From Micavibrio sp. UBA5572 (GTDB taxonomy: Bacteria > Pseudomonadota > Alphaproteobacteria > Micavibrionales > Micavibrionaceae): a DNA stretch of 64,000 bases. The position numbers were made by a program, and so were the translations under genes. The stretch is from the NCBI GenBank assembly GCA_002425415.1, contig DIMG01000016.1:186001-250000 (forward strand), in the 5' to 3' direction. This document shows, piece after piece, positions 34,043-42,071 of this stretch (the first letter of the stretch is position 1; every line of letters starts with the position of its first letter). Under the pieces are notes generated by a model. That model was not told the DNA's origin and searched no databases. It saw nothing but the letters and a program-made list of their open reading frames with translations.

Positions 34043-35714
34043 TTATCTGTGTCCTGAGGCTTTCGATTTCAAGTCTGGTTTGTTTTGGATAGGGGTAGAT
34101 TAATCCTTGTTCGAGGATGGTTTGGGCTTGTGTTTTTTGTCCGGTGTTGAGCATGACGTTGATGGTCATTTTTCTGGCTGGCCAAAATTGCGGGTTGCGG
34201 CGCAGGCTTTCTTCCAAAAGCGGAAGGATTTTTCCGGTTTGGTTTGGGTCTGTTATCAGCAAAGATCTGGCACGCAAATACGGAATTTCAGGATTGATCG
34301 GGTTGGCGTGTTCGGCTTCGTCGAGTAATCTGATCATTTGATGTGTATCGGCTTTTTGTGCCAGTGATAAAAATCTTGCGGCCATCAAGCGGCAATCCGG
34401 AAAAGTCGGGTCGCCGTGATCCAGACATTCGGTCAGGGTCGCATCAAATTTTTTTTGGTCGTGAAGGCGGCGGGCTGTTTGGGTTTCGTTCCAGATCATA
34501 AAGGTATAGACCCCCGATAGTGCCAACCAGATCGTTCCCAGCAGAGTTAAAAGAAGCGGTGTTGAAAATGCCAGTGAAAGAGCAGATTGATTGTACGGTG
34601 TAGTTTTTTTGTACAGTGTTGCAAGGCAGAGCCCCATGAGCATCAAAAATGGCAGGGTATGAAGCGGGTAGGTCAAGTGCATGGACACAAAAATAACAAC
34701 CAGAATTGATGTGGCTATGATTTGGTCTTTGGACAAATTTTTATTTTGTTTTTTTGCATAGGTTTGTAGGCCTGCCATGATAAAAATAATGTAAAGCAAA
34801 AGTGTCGAGAGCCATCCTGATTCAACAGCGGATTGAAGAGGTTCCATGTGTACCATCCAACCAAGAGAATCGTCCCCTGCGAGGCGAAAAACCGGGTAAT
34901 GGAGGTGAAATGTCCCCAGACCCAATCCGGTGAGCGGGTGGATCATGGCCATGTTGAGCGACGCTTTCCAGATCGCCAGTCGTCCCGTTGAGTGTTCCAT
35001 TGTGAGCAGCAGGCGGTCATCAAAATGGGTTATCAGAGTCAGAGGGATTATGACGACCAACAGGGTTAGTGTTACTGCCCAGACCATTTTGTTTTTTATC
35101 AGCGTTTCAAGGGGCTGTTTTTTATGGAGGAAAAAGAAAGGGATTGCGCCGAGGATCAGAGCGAGCAATGCTGTGCGGCTTTCTGTCAGGATTAACGCGC
35201 CAAGAATAATGGGGATAAAAACCCAAGTGAATTTATAACGCAAGGAGGCCAGTATGCCGGTTGCGAAAAAAATACCCAGAAGATTGGCATCGTCAAATGG
35301 AAAGTCGGGGCGGAAATGTCCCAATACAATAAAGTCATAAAAGGCGTAAAGTGCCAGTGAGGTGGCAGTGAGTGCGGTTAAAGGCAGAAAATGCGTTTTG
35401 ATTGTTGCTCCCATCATATAGGCCAGCGGTAATGCACCAAAAATCAACCATGTTATTTTTGATGGAAAGGGAACGGGGCTGAGCAATCCCGAGGTGCCCC
35501 ATATCAACCACAGTCCCAAAATCGCGAGCAGCATTGGATCCTGGAGTGATAGTTTTAGAATTTTATTCAAAAGAATGAGAATAGTTGCCATGAGTAAAAA
35601 CGGAACAAGCATCAACGGGTGATCGCCGCTTTGCGGGATAAGCCCGATGATGAAGGGAAAAGCCAATAAAAGAGCAGGTGAAAATTCTTTTATTCCTGTT
35701 GTCTTCAAAGTCAT
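34029..35714 (-). CDS. O-antigen ligase/polymerase-like membrane protein with TPR tail
   Basis: A 561-residue protein. The first 420 residues contain about 11-12 membrane helices. They include the Wzy/WaaL-type segment ESRTALLALILGAIPFF and a large periplasmic loop with GLGLGTFHLHYP and a histidine (VHMEPLQSAVESGW), features of O-antigen ligases. After about 420 the protein is soluble and helical with TPR-like repeats (ARSLLITDPNQTGKILPLLEESL). It may ligate O-antigen or another polymer to lipid A-core in the periplasm. It overlaps kdsB by 4 nt, consistent with a lipopolysaccharide context. Confidence 0.75.
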   Translation of the reverse strand: MTLKTTGIKEFSPALLLAFPFIIGLIPQSGDHPLMLVPFLLMATILILLNKILKLSLQDPMLLAILGLWLIWGTSGLLSPVPFPSKITWLIFGALPLAYMMGATIKTHFLPLTALTATSLALYAFYDFIVLGHFRPDFPFDDANLLGIFFATGILASLRYKFTWVFIPIILGALILTESRTALLALILGAIPFFFLHKKQPLETLIKNKMVWAVTLTLLVVIIPLTLITHFDDRLLLTMEHSTGRLAIWKASLNMAMIHPLTGLGLGTFHLHYPVFRLAGDDSLGWMVHMEPLQSAVESGWLSTLLLYIIFIMAGLQTYAKKQNKNLSKDQIIATSILVVIFVSMHLTYPLHTLPFLMLMGLCLATLYKKTTPYNQSALSLAFSTPLLLTLLGTIWLALSGVYTFMIWNETQTARRLHDQKKFDATLTECLDHGDPTFPDCRLMAARFLSLAQKADTHQMIRLLDEAEHANPINPEIPYLRARSLLITDPNQTGKILPLLEESLRRNPQFWPARKMTINVMLNTGQKTQAQTILEQGLIYPYPKQTRLEIESLRTQINATY

Positions 35715-36487
35715 GCCAATAATTGTTCCGCGCGTTGTAAATCTTCGGGGCTGTCGATTCCTGTCATGGCGGGGCGGCCTTTGTAATCCACGACAACAGT
35801 TTGAATGGTCATACCATTTTCTAGCGCGCGGAGTTGTTCCAGACCTTCGAGGTCTTCATAAAAAGATGGAGCAAGGGCGATGTATTTTTCCAATGATGCG
35901 CGTTTGTATCCGTAAATGCCAATGTGGCGATAAACGGGGGACAGGGGATGCGTTCTGTTTTCCTTACGGATCGCAGGGATAATATTTTTAGAAAACCACA
36001 GGGCGCGACCGTTTGCATCGATGGTTGCGGTTGTTCCCGAAAACGGCGTTTGTTTTTTATGATCGCGCAGTTGGTCGAGTTCATCCCACGAGAGTTGCGT
36101 CACGGGGGTGATGATGTCGGCATTAGGTGCAGAGGTAAATGTATCAATGAGAGCGCGGACAAAATCAGGTGGGGTGAGTGGCGCATCGCCTTGAAGGTTG
36201 ATAATAAAGTCGGGTTTGGTTTCTAATTCTTTGATGGCAGCCATTGCGCGATCTGTCCCTGTGGCGCATTCCGCCGAGGTCATGACAAACGGAATATTGT
36301 TGGATGTGCAAAAATCAGCAATACGGTCATCATCGGTTGCCACATGAATGGTGGTATTTTTATCGGAAGCTTGTCGCGCAACGTCATAGACATGATGCAA
36401 GACGGCTTTGCCGTTCAGGAGAGCCAAAGGTTTTCCGGGGAAGCGGGTTGACCCAAAACGTGCAGGGATGATGATTGATGTTTTCAT
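35711..36487 (-). CDS. kdsB: 3-deoxy-manno-octulosonate cytidylyltransferase
   Basis: A 258-residue nucleotidyltransferase that activates KDO as CMP-KDO for lipid A-core assembly. IIPARFGSTRFPGKPL at the N-terminus binds CTP; NLQGDAPLTPP is the metal/CTP motif (NLQGDEP in most relatives, so Glu is Ala here); GIDSPEDLQRAEQLL closes the protein as in KdsB. The start is ATG 36487, which overlaps the yejA stop as ATGA; a longer start at 36505 would overlap yejA by 22 nt. The downstream ligase-like gene also overlaps by 4 nt. Confidence 0.9.
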   Translation of the reverse strand: MKTSIIIPARFGSTRFPGKPLALLNGKAVLHHVYDVARQASDKNTTIHVATDDDRIADFCTSNNIPFVMTSAECATGTDRAMAAIKELETKPDFIINLQGDAPLTPPDFVRALIDTFTSAPNADIITPVTQLSWDELDQLRDHKKQTPFSGTTATIDANGRALWFSKNIIPAIRKENRTHPLSPVYRHIGIYGYKRASLEKYIALAPSFYEDLEGLEQLRALENGMTIQTVVVDYKGRPAMTGIDSPEDLQRAEQLLA

Positions 36488-38280
36488 TCCGGTTTTACCC
36501 ACCATGTATCGGTAATGGCAGGGGTCAGTCCTGACAAGGTTTTTGGGTGGTCAAGTTTCGCCCACCATGCAATGCGCCATTTGTTATAGTACCAGTTTGG
36601 AATGGTGTAATAGTTCCATTGCAAAACACGGTCAAGGGCGCGGGAATGTGCTACCAAGTCTTCGCGTGTGTTAGCACTGATAATTTGTTCGACCAATTGA
36701 TCGATTACAGGATTTTGTACGCCGATATAATTGCGTGATCCGGAGACTGTTGCTTTTTCCGAGAGCCAGAATTCACGTTGTTCGTTGCCCGGGCTGTTGG
36801 ATTGAGGGATGACCGACGTGGTCATGTCAAAGTCAAAAGTCTGCATCCGGTTGATATATTGGGCTTCATCCACTACGCGAAAGTTTGCTTTTACTCCGAT
36901 TTTTTTCAAATTCTGGACGAAGGGTAAAATCCAGCGTTCAAAGGCCGGATTGGCATCGATGAATTCGAATTCAAGACGGGTGCCGGTTTTTTCATGAACA
37001 CGTATACCGTCTTTTGCTATTTTATATCCTGCGGCATCAAGAATCTCGGTGGCTTTTTTTAGATTCAGGCGGTTGTTGCCTGATCCGTCTGTTTTGGGCG
37101 GGTTGTATTCTTCCCGAAAAACTTCGGCAGGAATTTGATTGCGGAATGGCTCGAGAATGGCGAGTTCTTCATCTGTCGGTAATCCGGTTGCTGCGAGTTC
37201 CGAATTTTCAAAATAGGAGCGGGTGCGGGTATAAGAGCCAAACGCAAATTGTTTATTTTCCCATTCAAAGTCGAAAGCGTAAGCCAGTGCGTTACGAACG
37301 GCGGAGTCAGAAAAGACAGGGCGGCGGGTATTGTAAATAAACCCTTGAAGTCCTGCGGGGCGTTTATTGGCGATTTCTGTTTTGATAATGCGTCCGTCCA
37401 ATACGGGTGGGGCGGTATAGGCTGTTTGCCAGAGTTTGGCGACGTTTTCTTGTTGCAGATCGAATTCTCCCGCAAAGAAGGCTTCCAAAGCGACGTTTTG
37501 ATCTCGGTAATAATTATAAGAGATTTTGTCAAAATTATAGCGGCCTTTATTGATGGATAAATCTTTTGCCCACCAATCGGCGTTGCGGGTGAATTCGATT
37601 TGGCGGCCTGCTGTGACAGACGTTATTTTGTAGGGTCCTGCTGCGACCGGAGGTTCAAGCGTGGTTTTATCAAAGGATTTATCTTTCCAATAATGTGCGG
37701 GCAGGATCGGCATTTGGGCAATAATCAAAGGCAATTCGCGGTTGTTTTTTTGTGCGAAAGAAAACGTCACCCGTTCAGCGTTGTCTGCCGTGACGTTGGT
37801 TACATCTGCGTAATAGGCACGGTAAAACGGAGCACCGTCTTTTATCAATGTGTTGAATGTCCAGACGACATCATTGGCGGTGAGTTTTGTTCCGTCATCC
37901 CATCGAGCTTCGGGGTGCAGGTTAAAGGATATGGTTGAGCGATCGTCTGCAAGTTCAACTGTTTCGGCTACGTAGCCATACATGGTAAACGGTTCGTCAT
38001 AGGATTGTGCCATTAAGGTCGGGTTGGTCAGCGCATCGATTGCATCCGCTGTTGACCCTTTAATAATATAAGGGTTTAGGTTGTCGAATGATCCAATGGA
38101 AGAGAGCTTGAGGACTCCGCCTTTTGGTGCGTCAGGATTGGTATAGTCAAAATGGGTGAAGTCGGGTGCGTATTTGATGTCCCCGTAAAGAGACAGGGCA
38201 TATTGCGGTTCGGCTGCATGTGACGCTACAGGTAAAATGAAAGAAAAGCTCGTAACCAGAGTCAGAATTTTATTGTTCAT
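36484..38280 (-). CDS. yejA: Periplasmic peptide-binding protein YejA
   Basis: A 598-residue family 5 extracellular solute-binding protein. A signal peptide (MNNKILTLVTSFSFILPVA, cleavage after SHA at about residue 22) directs it to the periplasm. YALSLYGDIKYAPDFTHFDY and NPDAPKGG mark the start of the YejA domain, and RLNLKKATEILDAAGYK near residue 400 is a family-5 signature. It delivers oligopeptides to YejB/YejE. It starts at ATG 38280 with AAGGA eight bases upstream. It lies four genes upstream of yejB, with KDO and ligase genes between, which is an unusual order for yejABEF. Confidence 0.92.
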   Translation of the reverse strand: MNNKILTLVTSFSFILPVASHAAEPQYALSLYGDIKYAPDFTHFDYTNPDAPKGGVLKLSSIGSFDNLNPYIIKGSTADAIDALTNPTLMAQSYDEPFTMYGYVAETVELADDRSTISFNLHPEARWDDGTKLTANDVVWTFNTLIKDGAPFYRAYYADVTNVTADNAERVTFSFAQKNNRELPLIIAQMPILPAHYWKDKSFDKTTLEPPVAAGPYKITSVTAGRQIEFTRNADWWAKDLSINKGRYNFDKISYNYYRDQNVALEAFFAGEFDLQQENVAKLWQTAYTAPPVLDGRIIKTEIANKRPAGLQGFIYNTRRPVFSDSAVRNALAYAFDFEWENKQFAFGSYTRTRSYFENSELAATGLPTDEELAILEPFRNQIPAEVFREEYNPPKTDGSGNNRLNLKKATEILDAAGYKIAKDGIRVHEKTGTRLEFEFIDANPAFERWILPFVQNLKKIGVKANFRVVDEAQYINRMQTFDFDMTTSVIPQSNSPGNEQREFWLSEKATVSGSRNYIGVQNPVIDQLVEQIISANTREDLVAHSRALDRVLQWNYYTIPNWYYNKWRIAWWAKLDHPKTLSGLTPAITDTWWVKPE

Positions 38281-38306
38281 TTTATGTCCTTTCCGGAGGT
38301 GGGGAA

Positions 38307-39668
38307 TCAGGCAACGTGTTTGCGGTAAGCCATTTCAAGGTCGGGTTTGCCGAATAAATACCCTTCGCCGTAATCGATCTCAAAATCGAGAAGTTCAATC
38401 AGAGATTCTTCGGTTTCAAATTTTTCGACAATCAGTTCAAGTCCAGAACGATCCAGTCTCGATTTTAGGCGGGCAAGGTTCATTTCTCCGTCTTGACTGG
38501 CGCATAATTCAATCAGTTTCTTTGCATCTATTTTTAGAAAATTAATTCCGTTTTCTGCCATTCTGTCGGCATCAATATCGAGTGTTGTCAGGTTGTCGAT
38601 TGAGAATTTGCAGCCCAGTTTATTGAGCCCATCAATAATACGAACCAGTTGTGGCGGCAGAGACATGTATTCTGTGTATTGCAATTCGAAAACCAGATTT
38701 TCTGCCAAAGCTCGTTTTGAGCGGATAAATTCCAACAGATCGGTCATAAAGCGTTGGTTTTTTAAAGATTGGGCACAAATATTGATGAAATAGCCGATTT
38801 GTGTGCCGCGCCGCGCATCGGAACGAATGGTGTCGATGGTATGAAGCAGCAAGAGATGGTCAACATTTTCAATGGTGGATTCTTCTGCTGCCAATGTCCG
38901 GTATGTGTCTGCGGGTAAGTAAATTCCTGCGCGAGCGCGAATGCGAGCAAAGAGTTCGAGGTAATTTATTCTGCGTGATGGCAGACGCACGATGGGTTGA
39001 GCAAAAATTTCAATTTTATCGTTTTGAACAGCATGGTGAATCAGTTCACTTAAAACAGTTTTGCTGTATTCCGGAATGTCCTCGGACGATGTGGTCGGCG
39101 ATCCAAGCGGTGCAGACATCAGAATGTCTTTATATTTGCGAATAGTTTCTTCGCGGTGTGTGACTTTTTCTTTTTCTATTACAGGTTCTTCATTTGCAGG
39201 TTTCTGGCGTGGTATAAATGACGGGCGGATGCGGTTGCCCATCTTTTGAAAAGAGCGTTGCATGACTTTGATTGTTGATGATGGGGGGCTGATGGTGGCA
39301 TCGGTTTTATCCGGTGTTTCCGTGATAGCGTTGAATTTTCTCAATTCTTTTTGAAGGGTTAGTGCCGTTTGCACCATATCGTCTTTGAGTGCATCCACGT
39401 CATTGCGGGTTCTGGCAATTTCACGCCCCAAATGTGTTTGTTGAGCTCCAAGTGTATCGACTTTTTTATTCAGTCGGGTTTCAATGGTGCGGCGGGTCAT
39501 GGATTCGTAGCCGAAAGTTCCGGCAAGCGTTAAGAATGCGGTTGCTGATCCTGCTGCTATTCCTCCGAATATTTGGCCGATTGTAGCGACGCACATTATC
39601 GCGCCGCAGGCATAGATGCCGAGCCAGAAAACCGGATATTTTGAAAGAGTATCAAGCGGATTTGACAT
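38307..39668 (-). CDS. TipF-like membrane protein with degenerate EAL domain
   Basis: A 453-residue protein. Two membrane helices (about 13-33 and 36-52) are followed by a coiled coil (about 60-120), a linker, and an EAL-like domain (about 215-445). The EAL signature reads ELF (LELFARIR, about 236) and the DDFG motif reads IDNLT (about 354), so metal-binding residues needed for c-di-GMP hydrolysis are missing. Caulobacter TipF has the same length and layout and binds c-di-GMP to recruit flagellar parts, which makes a binding/scaffold role likely here. The start is ATG 39668 with GGAG six bases upstream. It overlaps pyrD by 17 nt. Confidence 0.75.
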   Translation of the reverse strand: MSNPLDTLSKYPVFWLGIYACGAIMCVATIGQIFGGIAAGSATAFLTLAGTFGYESMTRRTIETRLNKKVDTLGAQQTHLGREIARTRNDVDALKDDMVQTALTLQKELRKFNAITETPDKTDATISPPSSTIKVMQRSFQKMGNRIRPSFIPRQKPANEEPVIEKEKVTHREETIRKYKDILMSAPLGSPTTSSEDIPEYSKTVLSELIHHAVQNDKIEIFAQPIVRLPSRRINYLELFARIRARAGIYLPADTYRTLAAEESTIENVDHLLLLHTIDTIRSDARRGTQIGYFINICAQSLKNQRFMTDLLEFIRSKRALAENLVFELQYTEYMSLPPQLVRIIDGLNKLGCKFSIDNLTTLDIDADRMAENGINFLKIDAKKLIELCASQDGEMNLARLKSRLDRSGLELIVEKFETEESLIELLDFEIDYGEGYLFGKPDLEMAYRKHVA

Positions 39669-40752
39669 GAGCTTCTCCGTTTGTGGTTTTATGATCGCTA
39701 CCGATCGCTTGCTCCAGATTGGCATAACCATCCGCAATCAGCAAGCTTTCCAATTCTTGTCGTATCGTTTTGACGATGGTTGCTCCTTCATAGACCAGTC
39801 CGCTGTATATTTGAACCAGTGATGCTCCGGCGCAGATTTTTGTGTAGGCATCTTGTGCAGTGCTGATGCCCCCTACGCCGATGATCGGGATTGTGCCGTT
39901 GGTCAATATATAGAATTTGCGGATGATCTGTGTTGACTTGTCGGCTAGTGGGGCACCGCTCAAGCCGCCTTTTTCAGAGGCAAAGTTTTGCGGGAGGGCA
40001 GAAGGGCGATCCAGTGTGGTATTGGTTAGGATGACCCCGTCAATTTTAAGAGCCATCAAGACGTTAGCGATGTCTTTTAATTGCCTGTCATTCAAATCCG
40101 GAGCAAGTTTGACCAGAATTGGTGGCGGGTTGATACCGCATGAAATTTTGCGTTCGTTTAAAATGGCTGTGAGCAGCTCGGTCAGGGGTTCTTTGTCCTG
40201 AAGGTTGCGTAAACCCGGTGTGTTGGGTGACGAAATATTGATGGTTAGATAATCGGCCATGGGGGCGAGTGTCCGGATCAGAGACGTGTAGTCTTTGGCC
40301 GGGTCGGTCTGGTCTTTGTTCATGCCGATATTGATTCCCAGAACACCGTGTGGGCGTGGTTTTTGCCCCAGAAATTTTTCAAGATTGTGTTTAAATTGTG
40401 CAACGCCCCGATTCGGAAATCCCATGCGGTTGATGATGGCTTTGTGTTCAGGGCAGCGGAAAACACGCGGGGTTGGATTGCCTGTTTGAGGTTTGATTGT
40501 CACTGTTCCGGCTTCGACAAAACCAAATCCCAGTTGAAATAATCCACGCAGGCTTTCGGCGTTTTTATCAAAGCCAGCCGCCAAGCCAATCGGGTTCGGG
40601 AAGCTGCGTTCCCATAAATTTATTTTCAGGCGTTGGGAGTGATGTGGTTTGATAATCCAGTGTACCGGAACCAACCGCAGGGCTTTGAGTGTCAGCTTAT
40701 GCGCTGTTTCCGGAGAGATTAAAAACAAAAGGGGCAATAATTTCTTATGCAT
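39652..40752 (-). CDS. pyrD: Dihydroorotate dehydrogenase (quinone, class 2)
   Basis: A 366-residue membrane-associated flavoprotein that oxidises dihydroorotate to orotate in pyrimidine synthesis, passing electrons to quinone. The N-terminal helix (KLLPLLFLISPETAHKLTL) is the class 2 membrane element. FMN-binding GLAAGFDKNAE, RVFR and INRMGFPNRG follow, and the catalytic serine lies in NISSPNTPGLR. The end is typical with GVGGISTAQDAY and QIYSGLVYEG. It starts at ATG 40752, overlapping pgsA by 8 nt, and is followed by the TipF-like gene. Confidence 0.95.
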   Translation of the reverse strand: MHKKLLPLLFLISPETAHKLTLKALRLVPVHWIIKPHHSQRLKINLWERSFPNPIGLAAGFDKNAESLRGLFQLGFGFVEAGTVTIKPQTGNPTPRVFRCPEHKAIINRMGFPNRGVAQFKHNLEKFLGQKPRPHGVLGINIGMNKDQTDPAKDYTSLIRTLAPMADYLTINISSPNTPGLRNLQDKEPLTELLTAILNERKISCGINPPPILVKLAPDLNDRQLKDIANVLMALKIDGVILTNTTLDRPSALPQNFASEKGGLSGAPLADKSTQIIRKFYILTNGTIPIIGVGGISTAQDAYTKICAGASLVQIYSGLVYEGATIVKTIRQELESLLIADGYANLEQAIGSDHKTTNGEAHVKSA

Positions 40753-41299
40753 CGAGATGTTTTATTCCCTCTTTCAGATAGATCCAGCCCGTCATCATGG
40801 TGAGTATTGTTGCAATCAGCAAAAGCGAATAACCTATTTCCCAGTTCGGTGGAAAAACCGTTTCGCCATGCTCGCCCATAATTAGAAAACCTAATGAAAA
40901 CATTTGGGCAGTTGTTTTCCATTTTGCCAGATTGGAAACCGGAAACTGGATGTTTTGAGGGCCAAAAAATTCTCGCAATCCTGACACCAAAAATTCACGG
41001 CATAAAATCAAAATAACCGGAATAGACCCCCACCATGGCAGATTACCGTTGGCGAGCAATGTAATAAGAACTGTTGCGATAAAAATTTTGTCTGCAACCG
41101 GATCAAGAAATTTGCCAAACGCGCTTTCAAATTTGAAGCGGCGGGCAATATAACCGTCCAGCCAGTCTGTCAGGCAGCCTGCTGTGTAAATGCCCAGCGC
41201 TGTCCAAGCCGCCCAAGGCGTATTGATCAGCATCATGGCAACCAGAACAGGGAGCGACAGAAGTCGTCCAACCGTTATATAATTGGGTAAATTTCGCAT
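40745..41299 (-). CDS. pgsA: CDP-diacylglycerol-glycerol-3-phosphate 3-phosphatidyltransferase
   Basis: A 184-residue integral membrane enzyme that makes phosphatidylglycerol phosphate. The CDP-alcohol phosphatidyltransferase signature is complete: DWLDGYIARRFKFESAFGKF followed by LDPVADK, giving DGxxAR-x8-Gx3Dx3D at about 42-64. Four membrane helices are visible. It opens the ten-gene minus-strand run ending at the M20D peptidase. A weak upstream promoter must lie within 41300-41381. Confidence 0.93.
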   Translation of the reverse strand: MRNLPNYITVGRLLSLPVLVAMMLINTPWAAWTALGIYTAGCLTDWLDGYIARRFKFESAFGKFLDPVADKIFIATVLITLLANGNLPWWGSIPVILILCREFLVSGLREFFGPQNIQFPVSNLAKWKTTAQMFSLGFLIMGEHGETVFPPNWEIGYSLLLIATILTMMTGWIYLKEGIKHLDA

Positions 41300-41381
41300 A
41301 TCTCTTATTAGGAGATATTTTGTTTATGTTCAACTCGTTATCCAGAGATATTCACGTTTGAAACTAAATTTTGGGGGGAGG

Positions 41382-41816
41382 TTACTCCTCCAAGCGGAGG
41401 GGACTGCTTGTTGATTCCGTTTGATTTTCCAGATTAATGTCCAGGCAGATGTTGAATTCTGTCAAATCTAGGTTCTTTTCAGCATTTTTGGGCATCATGA
41501 TTTTGTTGGTAATGCTGTATTCAATCAGTGCAACGCTGATAAAGTCTGCTGTCAGGTTAATGAATTTTTGTTCGAAGGAGCGTTCGTCAAAAAAGGTCAG
41601 GGTAATGGCCTTGGGTGTTTCCTTGACGTTGTAATCTCCTTGAATCGGCGCTTTGAATTGCTTCATCGAGTGGAATTCGTATTCGGCACTTCCGGCATAG
41701 CGGGCGCGGATGATGCGTCCTTCAGGAAATTTCATTCCCATTGTTGCTCCATAGCTGCGGATTGCTATGGTGGTTTCACTGTGTGAAAAAATCAAACGCC
41801 GGATCTCAGTTGCCAT
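41382..41816 (-). CDS. Unrecognised 144-residue protein, divergent from pilus operon
   Basis: A soluble, mostly beta-strand-looking protein with alternation typical of a small beta-barrel (RIIRARYAGSAEYEFHSMKQF and AITLTFFDERSFEQKF), without Cys pairs, membrane segments or signal peptide. I do not recognise it; a PilZ-like fold was considered but the RxxxR and D/NxSxxG motifs are absent. It starts at ATG 41816 and diverges from the extension ATPase gene, sharing a 255-nt promoter region, so it may be linked to pilus function. A CCTCC/GGAGG hairpin overlaps its last codons. Confidence 0.6.
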   Translation of the reverse strand: MATEIRRLIFSHSETTIAIRSYGATMGMKFPEGRIIRARYAGSAEYEFHSMKQFKAPIQGDYNVKETPKAITLTFFDERSFEQKFINLTADFISVALIEYSITNKIMMPKNAEKNLDLTEFNICLDINLENQTESTSSPLRLEE

Positions 41817-42071
41817 AATATTCCCTTGTGCTTTCGGAAAATTTTAGTGTTGTTTTTATTGAACCTGAATCTACCTGTTTTTTTGTATTTTGCAACATCC
41901 AGATCTTCAAGTTTTTTTTACGATTGGAGGGTAGGCTGAGAAATGTTGAGCTTAAATATGTTATGCTACACTTCGTTCGATCGGATTTTTGTGGCGTTAT
42001 TCTTAAGTTTTCTGGGCTATTTTTATTGAATCCGGTTCGTTATTCTTGAACCAAAAATGCGTGGATATTTT
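41817..42071. promoter_or_regulatory. Divergent promoter region before the pilus locus
   Basis: These 255 AT-rich bases lie between the unrecognised minus-strand gene and the pilus extension ATPase and should hold promoters for both. TTGAGC (41946-41951) and a nearby TATGCT (41962-41967) or TACACT (41967-41972) are the only promoter-like boxes I see, with non-ideal spacing. A 28-codon hydrophobic frame from ATG 41943 is present but lacks a well-placed ribosome site. Confidence 0.35.

Noticed and set aside
41372..41405. CCTCC/GGAGG hairpin near the end of the 144-residue gene as a terminator
   Set aside because: It overlaps the last codons and has no U-run on the minus strand, so it does not qualify as an intrinsic terminator.
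41943..42029. A 28-codon hydrophobic frame in the leader of the pilus operon
   Set aside because: The nearest GGAGG is 13 bases from the ATG, too far, and no attenuator structure follows; a chance frame is more likely.
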